Assembly (NCBI GenBank): GCA_965661055.1
Contig: CBFICS010000014.1
Span: 1-64,000, forward strand
DNA length: 64,000 nucleotides
Source of the DNA: CBFHSF01 sp965661055
GTDB taxonomy: Bacteria > Bacteroidota > Bacteroidia > Flavobacteriales > Schleiferiaceae
Direction of reading: 5' to 3'
In this document: positions 1-9,442 of the stretch, piece after piece
Layout of the letters: each line of letters starts with the position of its first letter
Position numbering within the stretch: position 1 is the first letter of the stretch
Position numbers and translations under genes: made by a program
The notes under the pieces: generated by a model
The model's input: only the letters and a program-made list of their open reading frames with translations
The model's database searches: none
Told to the model about the DNA's origin: nothing

Positions 1-381
1 TTTGGTCTTGATTTCTCTATCGCTAAACTTAAATTGTTGGCCCTGATGTGCAATTTCAGTCGTTTTTCCATTGTTTTCACCAATTAGAAGAACGTCATCA
101 ATTAACGGAAAAGGTATTTGAAGAAAAAGACCATTTAAATTAACCTTGTTAGAAATTTCAACTTCAATCCAATGAGTGTTTTCTGTAAGCCCAAAGTTTA
201 AGTTGTTGCTTTTAGAAAGTACTTTTGACGTATCATCGATGAATTCTGAAAGAGGTACTTCCATTGAATATGATTGATACTTAAGACTGAGTGTCTGATC
301 ATTTTTCCCCAATATATACTTCGGAAGAAAAACGAGTGAAAACACAAGTATTACTGCTCCGAATCTATATTTTAAACTCAT
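1..381 (-). CDS. 7TMR-DISM-type membrane sensor, N-terminal fragment (runs off window)
   Basis: The first 127 residues of a longer protein; its 3' part lies outside the window. I see a signal peptide or first membrane helix (about residues 5-24, ending FLPKYILG) and then an extracellular domain with the 7TMR-DISMED2 pattern: a PLSEFID stretch, then FGLTENTHWIEVEI and IDDVLLIGENNGK. In this family the domain precedes seven membrane helices and a cytoplasmic output, often a histidine kinase or guanylate cyclase. The output type cannot be seen here. The ATG at 379-381 lies 17 bp inside the 3' end of the upstream acyltransferase gene, so the two are probably translationally coupled. Its operon partners suggest that it senses something those enzymes make, which is inference. 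Confidence 0.7.
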   Translation of the reverse strand, partial: MSLKYRFGAVILVFSLVFLPKYILGKNDQTLSLKYQSYSMEVPLSEFIDDTSKVLSKSNNLNFGLTENTHWIEVEISNKVNLNGLFLQIPFPLIDDVLLIGENNGKTTEIAHQGQQFKFSDREIKTK

Positions 382-1078
382 CTGGGGAAATGTTGTTTAT
401 TTTTAGGTTATAAGAAACTTCTACTTCTTTATGAGCTTCGTTTTCTATGTATAGTTGGTTCAAATCTTCTCTCAAATTGAAAATGCGATTTCTTTGTAAT
501 GGATCTGCCAATGGCATATTAATACAGTCTTTTAAAACCATAACTGTAGCAATAAGATCCAGTTTTGGATAATAAAATTGACCGTTCTCCCCTACACTCT
601 CTTCCCTTTCATATCCAAAAGAATATGCGGGTTTCATGGTATAAGGGGCACATAAAGAAAACAAGGAACTAATCCCTACTTGCTCAGCAATGGCCAAAGT
701 AGCTCTGTTTAAGTACAAACTACCAAAACCGAGTCCTGCAATTTTTCTTGAGTTCCACAAGCCGCAGATTTCTCCGGTCCCACCCTTTGCATATTCTTCT
801 ATTAGGTCGGATACTTTAGAGTCCATATAGGCAGTAGCCTCTTCAATGGGTAGTTTTTGAGTACCACCATGTGCGTGTAAACGTGCACCACCATGTATTT
901 CTTTGGTCTCTGGGTCTTCAACTACAATAACAAAAGCAGCGGGATTGTACATCCAGTCTTCTTTGGCTGATGTTACTTTTTTAATTCCAATACTTGACAA
1001 CACCCTTTCATGCCCATCAATAAATCGATGACATGTATCTGGGTCTTCTGTTGCACGAAACGCTCTTAAAACAACCAT
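365..1078 (-). CDS. GNAT-fold N-acyltransferase resembling LuxI/FeeM-type synthases
   Basis: A 237-residue protein with no signal peptide. The order of motifs resembles autoinducer or N-acyl amino acid synthases: W42 and F49 region, a strand with D55 and a turn, GGARLH (63-68, R66 like the G-x-x-RL of LuxI), GEICGLWNSR (102-111, E103 and R111 like the E-x-SR segment), then a helix starting at GFGSLY and the AYSFGYE segment (151-157) typical of GNAT folds. Known members transfer acyl groups from acyl-ACP or acyl-CoA to an amine. The substrate is unknown here. Its ATG overlaps the upstream E1-like gene stop (TAATG) and its end overlaps the sensor gene start. It could instead be an ordinary acetyltransferase. 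The GNAT fold is fairly safe; the LuxI/FeeM likeness is moderate. Confidence 0.65.
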   Translation of the reverse strand: MVVLRAFRATEDPDTCHRFIDGHERVLSSIGIKKVTSAKEDWMYNPAAFVIVVEDPETKEIHGGARLHAHGGTQKLPIEEATAYMDSKVSDLIEEYAKGGTGEICGLWNSRKIAGLGFGSLYLNRATLAIAEQVGISSLFSLCAPYTMKPAYSFGYEREESVGENGQFYYPKLDLIATVMVLKDCINMPLADPLQRNRIFNLREDLNQLYIENEAHKEVEVSYNLKINNISPDEFKI

Positions 1079-2766
1079 TATTGATCTGTGTTTTTAGATT
1101 TTAGTGGGATCATATCATATTTCCCCAAAAGCATATTTAAAACCATACCTTCCCAATGAACTTCAAAGTCTGGATGATTTTCTTTTAAATAGCTTCTAAT
1201 AGAAGCTCCAGTTGAGTAATAACTTTTATCATTTCCTAAGTTAACCCGCAACATCGCTGTTACAGGTTCAGATAAATTGGGAGAGATTAGTTTCCAGAAT
1301 GGATGACCATTCTCCACAATTAGTTGCCTAACTTCTGGGTCTAGCGCAAAAGATAGCTGCAAACTAACTTGAGCGTCTATTTCATTGTGTTGTAAAGATA
1401 AATTTAATAATGAAATTACCTCATTAAATTCAACTGCTTTATCCCAAGCGGGATGTTGATTAGTTTTTTCAAATAGAGGGTTTCCTAAATAGATTTTATG
1501 AGATGAATCCTTAGACAGCAGACCCTCAATGAATTGATATTCTATCGAACCCTTTTCAAAAACTTCAATGAAATTTTTATTTCCTAAAAAACCCTCTCCT
1601 TTAATAAAGGCTGGGGTTAATAAATTTCTGTTTTCTGCTATTTTTTTCTCTTCTGCAAAGATGTGACGACCTTTATCAACTGACTGGTTCAATAATATTT
1701 TTCGTGAAAAGTTTGCTGTAATTCCTGCCCCAAGCATGATACTAGAAGCTAACTGTGGCCATGAAGAAATGGTTCTCTTCATTTCTAAAAGACTGTACTT
1801 CATTCTTGTCGAGGCCTTATTTCCCTCCATGACAGATAGAATAAGTCCCATTTTTTGTTGTTGATTCAGCCCTTTCACTGCATTGTAATCTAATTGATGT
1901 GCAAGACCATGAAAGAAAGGATAGTCGCCTTTTAAATCGTACCTCTCAACGTCGAGCATACCTCTGTCAGAGGTATCCATTAATAAGGCTATTTTGTGTT
2001 TTTTAGCATATTCTCTAACCAAGAATTTGATATCAATGCTATCACATTCATCAATAACAAGATCTAAGGGAGAATCTCCTGTGAAAAAATCAGAAACGTT
2101 CTGTTCGGTAATTCCATCAGAATACAGCTGAACTTTAATATAAGGATCAATTTCTGCGATTTCACGAGCAATAACAACACTCTTTTTCAGTCCTATATTG
2201 ACTAATGAACTTCGTAGCCTGTTGAGATTAGACAAATCTAATTCATCAAAATCAGCCAGTTTCAAAGTTCCTGCGCCACGTTCCATAGCAATGGTTATAG
2301 CAACGCTCTGCCCTACCGACAATCCCACGACTCCAACCGTCTTACTTTTTAACACATCTTGTTCTGAGGGGGTTATTTTAAAATTATTTCTTGAAGTTCT
2401 TACGGAAACAAACTCCTTTTCTGAAAGAATTCTAACTACCGTTTTCTTCCAAGGATATACAATCCAGTTTGAAGAATCTTCCGTAATTTCTAAAGATTCC
2501 CCTTTTAGAGACTGAATTTTTTTGAATTCAATTTCTTGTCTTGGAAATAAATCTGTAATCGTGTAATGATTGTCCTCGAAGAATTTTTGATGCTCTTCCT
2601 GTAAGGGATGAGATAGAATTATTGGTTCAAAAACTTCTTCAAGTTGTTGGCTAATGTTGGGTGGAAAAACATTAAATTGCCCCATCGAGTTCAAAATGTT
2701 GGTTAATTCATTAATTGGTCTGGTAAAGCCAATGTATAAATTTTTAATTTGGGCACGAAGAATCAA
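1078..2766 (-). CDS. ThiF/E1-like adenylating enzyme (Rv1355c-like)
   Basis: About 562 residues. The central E1/MoeB/ThiF domain is clear (about 140-270): nucleotide loop GVVGLSVGQS (145-154), acidic D172 and D174, the arginine motif SNLNRL (179-184), lysine pair 194-195, IDPYIKV and the DLVIDECDS strand (235-243), followed by LLMDTSDRGMLDVERYD. Adenylation residues therefore look intact. N-terminal about 130 and C-terminal about 170 residues match nothing I recognise. The architecture recalls the Rv1355c group, which pairs an E1-like domain with other domains; I cannot see a clear nitroreductase here. The longest start is TTG at 2766, with an in-frame stop just upstream; an ATG at residue 28 (2685) is the alternative. 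It leads the operon with the acyltransferase and sensor. Likely role, by inference: activating a carboxyl group as an acyl-adenylate. Confidence 0.7.
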   Translation of the reverse strand: MILRAQIKNLYIGFTRPINELTNILNSMGQFNVFPPNISQQLEEVFEPIILSHPLQEEHQKFFEDNHYTITDLFPRQEIEFKKIQSLKGESLEITEDSSNWIVYPWKKTVVRILSEKEFVSVRTSRNNFKITPSEQDVLKSKTVGVVGLSVGQSVAITIAMERGAGTLKLADFDELDLSNLNRLRSSLVNIGLKKSVVIAREIAEIDPYIKVQLYSDGITEQNVSDFFTGDSPLDLVIDECDSIDIKFLVREYAKKHKIALLMDTSDRGMLDVERYDLKGDYPFFHGLAHQLDYNAVKGLNQQQKMGLILSVMEGNKASTRMKYSLLEMKRTISSWPQLASSIMLGAGITANFSRKILLNQSVDKGRHIFAEEKKIAENRNLLTPAFIKGEGFLGNKNFIEVFEKGSIEYQFIEGLLSKDSSHKIYLGNPLFEKTNQHPAWDKAVEFNEVISLLNLSLQHNEIDAQVSLQLSFALDPEVRQLIVENGHPFWKLISPNLSEPVTAMLRVNLGNDKSYYSTGASIRSYLKENHPDFEVHWEGMVLNMLLGKYDMIPLKSKNTDQ

Positions 2767-2782
2767 CCCTAATTAAATTAGC

Positions 2783-3235
2783 ATGGAAAATCATAAAATA
2801 AAAGTCCTTTATGTAGATGATGAGGAAAATAACCTATTATCATTTAAGGCAAATTTTAGGAGGGATTTTGAAATTTCAACGGCAATTTCTGGAAAGGAAG
2901 GGTTAGAAATTCTTCAGTCTAAGGACATTGAAGTAATTGTTACCGACCAAAGGATGCCAGAAATGTCTGGAATTGAATTCTTACTTGAAGTACTAGAAAA
3001 GCACCCAGAACCCCTTAGAATATTGTTGACGGGATACTCTGATATCAACGCAGTAATTAACGCCATTAACCAAGGTAAGGTATACTACTACCTATCAAAA
3101 CCATGGAATGAGGATGAAGTTAGAATTGCTATTAGAAATGCCTTCGAAGTGTTCAGCTTGCGAAGAGAAAACAAAGAACTGATGTTTAAGCTTGAAAGAG
3201 CTAATGAGCAACTAGAGTTCCTTTTAAGACAACGT

Positions 3236-3247
<12 letters not shown>
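2783..3247 (+). CDS. Stand-alone response regulator receiver protein
   Basis: A 154-residue protein with one complete receiver domain: acidic pair D12-D13, phospho-acceptor D55 in VTDQRMPEMSG, T83 in LLTGYSD and K106 in LSKPW. The KPW form is typical of RpfG-like receivers. After residue 115 there is only a charged coiled-coil helix (RRENKELMFKLERANEQLE) and no HD-GYP, DNA-binding or cyclase domain. It may therefore act by protein contact, or as a phosphate sink. It is divergent from the E1-like operon with only 16 bp between the longest starts, so it is a natural partner for the DISM sensor. The 3' end overlaps the convergent flavoprotein gene by 12 bp. The receiver call is firm; the pairing is inferred. 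Confidence 0.85.
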
Positions 3248-4432
<1,185 letters not shown>

Positions 4433-4474
4433 AAAGGTAAAGATTATTGATTAAATTGAAAAACTTTTGGTCCT

Positions 4475-5374
4475 ATGAAAAACCTCTCCGACAAAATTAT
4501 TGATTTTTCTCCTGCCCAAGTAGGTCTTCTTGAAATAGCTTTAGCCATTATCATGTTTAGCGTGGCATTAGCGGTTAAAAAGAAAGATCTACTGTCTGTT
4601 TTTCTCCAGCCTAAAGCCCTATTGACAGGGTTAACCTCACAGTTTATGGTCTTGCCTTTGGTGGCCATTTTGTTTGTTTGGTTTGCCCAACCATCTATAT
4701 ACTTAGGGCTGGGTCTACTACTCGTGGCCTCATGCCCTGGTGGAAACATAAGTAACTTTTTTAGTTATCTCGCAAAATCAAATATAGAGCTAAGTGTATC
4801 ATTAACCTTGGTGGTAACCTTAATTTCACCCATAACCACCCCTTTAATTTTCAATTTTCTAAGTGGCTTACCCCTTTCGGGGGAAGGAGAGACTGTTAGC
4901 ATTCACGCTGAATTTTTTCCTGTTTTTCTAACCGTCTTAAAAATAATGGTGTTACCCTTGATTTTGGGAATTCTTTTAAACCATTACCTTCCCACGACAG
5001 TGGAAAAAATCAAGAAACCCTTTAAAACGATAAGTATTTTAATCTTATTAGCCTTTATTGTGATATCATTCATTCCGAACTGGGACATTTTTATCGACGT
5101 AATAAAGGATGTTTTTTGGTTAGTTTTTGGATTAAACACCCTAGCGATTATCAGCGGACTTGCTTTTGGACGGTTGTTTCTTGACAAAAAAAGCGCACAA
5201 ACCGTTTCTATTGAAACAGGAATTCAGAATTCTGGGCTAGGATTGGTGTTGGCCATTAGTTTTTTCAATCACAACCCAGAAATGGTAATTATTTCTGCCT
5301 GGTGGGGAATATGGCATATTATTACAGGATTTGTTGTCGCAATGATTTATAGAAAATTTTCCACCCAATCATGA
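4475..5374 (+). CDS. Bile acid:sodium symporter family transporter
   Basis: A 299-residue integral membrane protein with about nine hydrophobic segments and the SBF/ASBT pattern: an early MFSVAL helix, the GLLLVASCPGGNISNFFSYLAKSNIELSVS-type crossover (residues about 83-110, with the CPGG-x-SN motif), and a second crossover with ETGIQNSGLG (about 246-256). In ASBT these two loops bind Na+ and substrate. Members in bacteria carry bile acids, pantoate or other organic anions, so the substrate is not predictable. The stop overlaps the start of the next gene (ATGA), indicating an operon with the acyltransferase. Confidence 0.88.
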   Translation: MKNLSDKIIDFSPAQVGLLEIALAIIMFSVALAVKKKDLLSVFLQPKALLTGLTSQFMVLPLVAILFVWFAQPSIYLGLGLLLVASCPGGNISNFFSYLAKSNIELSVSLTLVVTLISPITTPLIFNFLSGLPLSGEGETVSIHAEFFPVFLTVLKIMVLPLILGILLNHYLPTTVEKIKKPFKTISILILLAFIVISFIPNWDIFIDVIKDVFWLVFGLNTLAIISGLAFGRLFLDKKSAQTVSIETGIQNSGLGLVLAISFFNHNPEMVIISAWWGIWHIITGFVVAMIYRKFSTQS

Positions 5375-6135
5375 GAAGACCTTCACTATTATTGTTGCTA
5401 TTAAGGTCTTACGTATCTTGGTCAATAAGGGTTTATTGCCGAGATATTCAAGTTATCAATAGGCCCACCAAGAGCGACAAGAGCTCAATTTTCGCTTCTA
5501 CCCATCAGAATACCTTGTTAGATCCGTTGGTGATCATTTCACAATTAGATAAAATACCGTTTAGTTTAACTCGAGGAGATGTTTTCAAAGGTCCTTTAAA
5601 AACCGTTTTTTACTTTTTTAGAATGAGACCCGTTTTTAGAATAAGAGATGGATTTAGAAGAATGAGATTGTTCGGCAAAAGGTCATTTTCAACCTTAAAA
5701 GAACTTTTTCATCAACATGAAGACATCTTGTTTTTTCCAGAAGCAGACAATCAATTAGATCCCAAGTTGCGCCCTATAAAAAAGGGCATCATTCGAGTAG
5801 TTTCTGAATCTTCAGAAAATCCAAAGGTTTATGCCGTAAGGGTTTCGTGGGACCATCCCGTTTACAAAAGACCCAAAGTGCGCGTTGAATTTTCAAATCC
5901 CATTCCCTTCAGTTCCCCAGAAGAACTCCCGAAAAAGTTAGAAGGAGAAATAGAAAAACTTAGTTTTCATCCCATTAATGTTGAAGAAAAGCGATTTTCA
6001 ATATTTGAAAAACTAACCCAACTCACAGGACTAAAAAGAGATTTTACAGGCTTAGTAAGGTGGATGGTGCTATTTGTTTTAGCTCCTATCCTAATCTTAT
6101 TGTCATCCATCATCTACATCATTACCATCTTGTAA
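5371..6135 (+). CDS. PlsC-like 1-acyl-glycerol-3-phosphate acyltransferase family protein
   Basis: A 254-residue protein with the lysophospholipid acyltransferase motifs: block I STHQNTLLDP (H46 and D51-type H-x4-D), a block around LTRGDVFKGP, and block III FPEADNQLDPKLRPIKKG. It ends in a hydrophobic helix (about 230-253). Enzymes of this family acylate lysophosphatidic acid or related lipids at the inner membrane; the exact acceptor is not shown. It overlaps the transporter gene by 4 bp. The class is firm, but it may be a paralogue and not the essential PlsC. Confidence 0.85.
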   Translation: MRRPSLLLLLLRSYVSWSIRVYCRDIQVINRPTKSDKSSIFASTHQNTLLDPLVIISQLDKIPFSLTRGDVFKGPLKTVFYFFRMRPVFRIRDGFRRMRLFGKRSFSTLKELFHQHEDILFFPEADNQLDPKLRPIKKGIIRVVSESSENPKVYAVRVSWDHPVYKRPKVRVEFSNPIPFSSPEELPKKLEGEIEKLSFHPINVEEKRFSIFEKLTQLTGLKRDFTGLVRWMVLFVLAPILILLSSIIYIITIL

Positions 6136-6214
6136 TAATTTAACGGCAAATACCAAATAGTAACCGAGATTGAATATTTTAACAACAAACCAAGCTATTT
6201 GTTAAATTTGAATC

Positions 6215-6880
6215 ATGAAAAGCATAGGTGAAAGAATTAGTGAATACTTGTTAGAAGAGCCCTTTACGGACGAATATTTACAAGAGGGACTAATAAACAC
6301 AAGTGCACTAGCCAGGAAGTTTCAGCCAAGATTAGAGCAAGATACCGGGAGACCCATAAAAGAGTCTGCTATTGTAATGGCCTTGAGAAGAATTTCACCT
6401 CCACCTGTTTCAAGACAGCCCCAGCGTATTAGCGAATATTTAAAAAACGTTGGTGATTTAATTGTTCGTTCAGATTTATCTGATCATACCTATCGCAACA
6501 GCAGGACCTTAGTTCAGTGTCAAGCTAAGTTTTTAAAAGAAATAGAAAGCCACACCAATGCCTTTTATACTTTTTCAAGAGGGGTTGAAGAATCAAACTT
6601 AGTAGTATCTAAAAATCTGAATGCTGAAATTTTCAAGATTTTTAAAGACGAAACGCTAATTCAATCTAAGTTAGACTTGTCTTCTATAACTTTAAAGCTA
6701 CCACAGACCAATGTGAATACCCTTGGGTTGTATTTTATGTTTTTTAAACGATTAGCACAGTCAGGGATTAACGTGGTGGAAGTAATTTCTACCACTAATG
6801 AGTTTACTGTTATCGTTGAGCCCAAGGATATTCAAAAGGCCTTTGAGATCTTTAACCGAATGAAGCATCCGACTCTATAG
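6215..6880 (+). CDS. Conserved Bacteroidota protein with ACT-like C-terminal domain
   Basis: A 221-residue cytoplasmic protein of unknown function. The N-terminal part (about 1-75) reads like a helical or winged-helix module with LINTSALARKFQPRL and an IVMALRRIS helix. The C-terminal part (about 145-221) fits an ACT-like alternating fold: ITLKLPQT, a helix LGLYFMFFKRLAQSGINV, VEVISTTNEFTVIVEP, and a final helix. ACT domains usually bind small ligands such as amino acids. That combination suggests a ligand-responsive regulator, but this is inference. The 3' end overlaps the convergent zinc-ribbon gene by 29 bp. Confidence 0.7.
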   Translation: MKSIGERISEYLLEEPFTDEYLQEGLINTSALARKFQPRLEQDTGRPIKESAIVMALRRISPPPVSRQPQRISEYLKNVGDLIVRSDLSDHTYRNSRTLVQCQAKFLKEIESHTNAFYTFSRGVEESNLVVSKNLNAEIFKIFKDETLIQSKLDLSSITLKLPQTNVNTLGLYFMFFKRLAQSGINVVEVISTTNEFTVIVEPKDIQKAFEIFNRMKHPTL

Positions 6881-7232
6881 ACCTTTTCGTTGACAAAAGG
6901 TCTAGAACCGTTTCACTGGATTCATTTTCTTTAAATCCCACATCATAGCACCAATATTGAACTTTTGATTCATTCAGCGTAGTGTGCGTGTTGTACTTGA
7001 AGTCATATCCGTTGTCTATCAACTCTAAAGTTGATATTGACCTAATTCCTTCTTTTAAATAATTGAGAAGAATTCTTCTATTCCGCTTCAAGCGGATATC
7101 AATACTTCTCATAAAGTTGTTTTTAGCTCCGTTAATCTGATTGTTGTAGGCAGATCTGCAGCCGGAGTCGCAGAATTTCTTGTCAGCCCGGCCGACAATA
7201 TCTGCTTTACAGTAAAGACAATTCTTTTTCAT
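6852..7232 (-). CDS. Small zinc-ribbon protein of unknown function
   Basis: A 126-residue protein if it starts at the ATG of 7230-7232. The frame stays open to 7301, but the added residues look unlike this family. The N-terminus holds four cysteines, CLYCKAD then KKFCDSGCRSAYNN, a treble-clef or zinc-ribbon of the DUF2116 kind followed by an arginine-rich helix (RLKRNRRILLNYLKEG). The rest resembles a short winged or strand-rich tail. It may bind nucleic acid or act as an adaptor, which is unproven. The coding end overlaps the preceding plus-strand gene by 29 bp. Confidence 0.7.
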   Translation of the reverse strand: MKKNCLYCKADIVGRADKKFCDSGCRSAYNNQINGAKNNFMRSIDIRLKRNRRILLNYLKEGIRSISTLELIDNGYDFKYNTHTTLNESKVQYWCYDVGFKENESSETVLDLLSTKRSIESDASFG

Positions 7233-7356
7233 TGGGTAATTGAATTGGTTAATAAAAAGGTTTACAAACGATAGGACGTGTTTACTTGACGCCTTATTCA
7301 TTTGAGATTAAACAACTTTGAAAAAATGTTTAACCCTTATATAATTTAAGAAAAAA

Positions 7357-7698
7357 ATGATAACTATGAAAAACCGAGTTCAACTCATCGGCCATTTAGG
7401 AAAAGATCCTGAAGTAAAATTGTTTGACAAAGACCGAAAAAGAGCAAGCTTTAGCATTGCAACTAATGAGTCTTATAAAAATCAAAAAGGAGAAAAAGTC
7501 ACTCAAACAGAGTGGCATAATGTGGTTGCCTGGGGTACTACAGCCAGTTTTATTGAAAATTACCTAAACAAGGGAATTTATATTGGACTTGAAGGAAAAA
7601 TCTCTAATAGAGTTTATGAATCTAAAGGTGAGAAAAAATACATCACAGAGATTGTAGCCAACGACATTGTTATTCTTTCATCAAAAAAAGAAGATTGA
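7357..7698 (+). CDS. ssb: Single-stranded DNA-binding protein, short form
   Basis: A 113-residue OB-fold protein. MKNRVQLIGHLGKDPEVK is the canonical SSB N-terminus, TEWHNVVAWGTTASFIENYLNKG carries the conserved W-H-x-VV motif, and VYESKGEKKYITEIVANDIVIL closes the fold. A normal SSB has a long flexible tail ending in an acidic DDDIPF-like tip; here the protein stops after SSKKED. It is therefore either a paralogue or a variant lacking the partner-docking tail. A second in-frame ATG at 7366 gives a more standard N-terminus. A terminator follows. Confidence 0.92.
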   Translation: MITMKNRVQLIGHLGKDPEVKLFDKDRKRASFSIATNESYKNQKGEKVTQTEWHNVVAWGTTASFIENYLNKGIYIGLEGKISNRVYESKGEKKYITEIVANDIVILSSKKED

Positions 7699-7705
7699 CA
7701 ATTAC

Positions 7706-7732
7706 AGGTGCGTGTAGCAGCGCACCTTTTTA
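7706..7732 (+). terminator. Intrinsic terminator after ssb
   Basis: A 7-bp stem AGGTGCG/CGCACCT with an 8-base loop, followed by a T run, directly after the ssb stop. It also lies close to the end of the convergent M14 gene. Confidence 0.75.
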
Positions 7733-7734
7733 AT

Positions 7735-8814
7735 TTACATTTCTGCAACTTCATTGACATTTACTTTTGTAAAATTTTCTAATAATTCTTTCCTGGAATC
7801 GTATACAGGTGTTAACTTTTCTAAATTCCCAATTTCACGAATAATTAAACATTGTTTAAAGTGGTTTTGGTCATCTAAAAAACGATGGATATCTATGGCT
7901 ACATCTGTAAATATATTACTATTGGGTATGTTTATATTCTTTAGTAAGTAATCACACATACAGTCCTCATTAACAGGGATATCATCATACCTTTCTACGT
8001 TCTCCTCTAAAGGTTCTTTTAATAACAATTGTACATTCTCAAGAATAGAAATTAAACATTCCGTTTGAACAGACCTTGCTACCTCCCTACTGCTTTCGTT
8101 AAGAGCGTCTGCACCAGCTTCAAAAAGGATTGTTGGAATGTTTCTAGATATTAAATTATCACCCGTAGCTAAGGGATAAAACTCATCTGTATACTTACCT
8201 ACACCAAGGTTATGTTTTGCAACGATTTCAGTATATAGACTTCCAATAATAGACATACTTAATCGCCTTGCGCTATTTATGGACCTATTTTCATCAGGAG
8301 AAGGAGCTAAGAAACTTAAAGTAGCCACCTTATCTCCTGCTTTAAAGCGGGATCTTTGATCGTGCATGTTAAGGGCTAAAGAAGGATTTACATCCTTTAT
8401 CCATGTCCAAAACGCTTTCATTTCTGGGGTAGAAAGAGAAACAGAGTCTCTATTTAAATCTATCCCAGAATGTGATGGTCTAGTAAATCGGTCTGATCCA
8501 TCAGGATTTAGATTAGGTAGTAAATGCAATGAAACCTTTTGTTTAATCTCATTTCGCTTAGGTTCTGGTAACTCAACGAGGTACTGCAAAAGATCTAAAG
8601 CACTAAATGTTCCGGTTGATTCATTGCCATGCATTTGTGTCCATAGAGCAATTACAACCTCTCCGTCTCCCCAACTATAGGTTGTTAGAGGTTGATTAAG
8701 CTGGCTATGGCCTATCACTTGTTGGGTCATAGACAATTTTTCAGCCAATCCCTTGAAAGCCTGGTTTATGGTTTTTGTGGGGAGGTAATATGTGAATTCT
8801 AGAGGGAATATCAT
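7735..8814 (-). CDS. M14-family zinc carboxypeptidase (cytoplasmic type)
   Basis: A 359-residue metallopeptidase without a signal peptide. Zinc ligands are seen in QMHGNESTG (H-x-x-E, about residues 61-68) and in the later LNMHDQRS histidine. The substrate-binding LNPDGSDRFTR and DLNRDS motifs are present, and the catalytic glutamate is likely the E of LFEAGAD (about 231-237). Family members remove C-terminal residues or deacylate small molecules. Its C-terminal about 100 residues are an extra region. The 3' end lies just past the ssb terminator. It is a paralogue of the exported M14 enzyme at 9432-11135. Confidence 0.88.
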   Translation of the reverse strand: MIFPLEFTYYLPTKTINQAFKGLAEKLSMTQQVIGHSQLNQPLTTYSWGDGEVVIALWTQMHGNESTGTFSALDLLQYLVELPEPKRNEIKQKVSLHLLPNLNPDGSDRFTRPSHSGIDLNRDSVSLSTPEMKAFWTWIKDVNPSLALNMHDQRSRFKAGDKVATLSFLAPSPDENRSINSARRLSMSIIGSLYTEIVAKHNLGVGKYTDEFYPLATGDNLISRNIPTILFEAGADALNESSREVARSVQTECLISILENVQLLLKEPLEENVERYDDIPVNEDCMCDYLLKNINIPNSNIFTDVAIDIHRFLDDQNHFKQCLIIREIGNLEKLTPVYDSRKELLENFTKVNVNEVAEM

Positions 8815-9007
8815 TTGATAGTATTATTCTAGCGTCAAAAATAACCATTTATTCATAGGTCTTAAAACTATATTAGGAATACATAGTATTAAGTGCGATT
8901 AATGAATTTACACACTTAAAACCAACTAGTTACAGTCTTTGATTAAAGTTACTTTTACATGTTTAGTTTAGAATACTCTCAGATTATTTCTAGACCAGTC
9001 TTCTCTC

Positions 9008-9066
9008 TGTAAAAAATAGTATACTTTTGTGTAAAGATTCACTATAGAGTTTTTTACAAGTGTAAA
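9008..9066. promoter_or_regulatory. Candidate operator: three TGTAAA sites and one inverted repeat
   Basis: TGTAAA occurs at 9008, 9030 and 9061. The last one is half of an inverted repeat TTTACA-AG-TGTAAA at 9053-9066, ending four bases before the regulator start codon. The middle site abuts a TACTTTTG -7 element (9022-9029). This arrangement suits autoregulation by the XRE protein, but binding is inferred. Confidence 0.45.
9022..9029 (+). promoter_or_regulatory. Candidate -7 promoter element for the XRE regulator
   Basis: TACTTTTG matches the Bacteroidota TAnnTTTG element. No good TTG is seen at -33, so activation or a weak promoter is possible. Confidence 0.4.
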
Positions 9067-9070
9067 GTAT

Positions 9071-9442
9071 ATGGATTTACAAGAGTTAATTAATGTTTTG
9101 GGGTTATCCTCTTCTGAATTTGCCGATAAAATTGGTGTATCAAGAGCGATTATTAGCCATATTCAATCTGGAAGGAATAAACCTTCTCTTTCTGTGGTGC
9201 AGAAGATTTCCACAGAATTTCCTCAAATTAGTCTGTCTTGGTTAATAAACGAGGAAGGGCCTATTCTCAAAAGCTCTAATAAGGACGTGGTAAAGATTAA
9301 TATTCCAGAAAAAGAGACGGTCCCCTACTCTGCTGTATCAAACAATACACCGACTAAAAAATCAACGGTAAGCAGACAACTCATAAAAATTGTACACTAC
9401 TACGACGATCAATCCTTTGAAGAATATTTTCCTAAAAACTAA
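9071..9442 (+). CDS. XRE-family helix-turn-helix transcriptional regulator
   Basis: A 123-residue protein. Residues 1-60 form a classic HTH_3 domain: LINVLGLSSSEFADKIGVSRAIISHIQSGRNKPSLSVVQKI, a pattern of the Cro/CI type. The remaining half is a hydrophilic linker and a short strand-rich end (LIKIVHYYDDQSFEEYF) with no known ligand domain. Three TGTAAA sites precede the gene, so it may control itself. Its 3' end overlaps the convergent exported carboxypeptidase gene by 11 bp. Targets are unknown. Confidence 0.9.
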   Translation: MDLQELINVLGLSSSEFADKIGVSRAIISHIQSGRNKPSLSVVQKISTEFPQISLSWLINEEGPILKSSNKDVVKINIPEKETVPYSAVSNNTPTKKSTVSRQLIKIVHYYDDQSFEEYFPKN

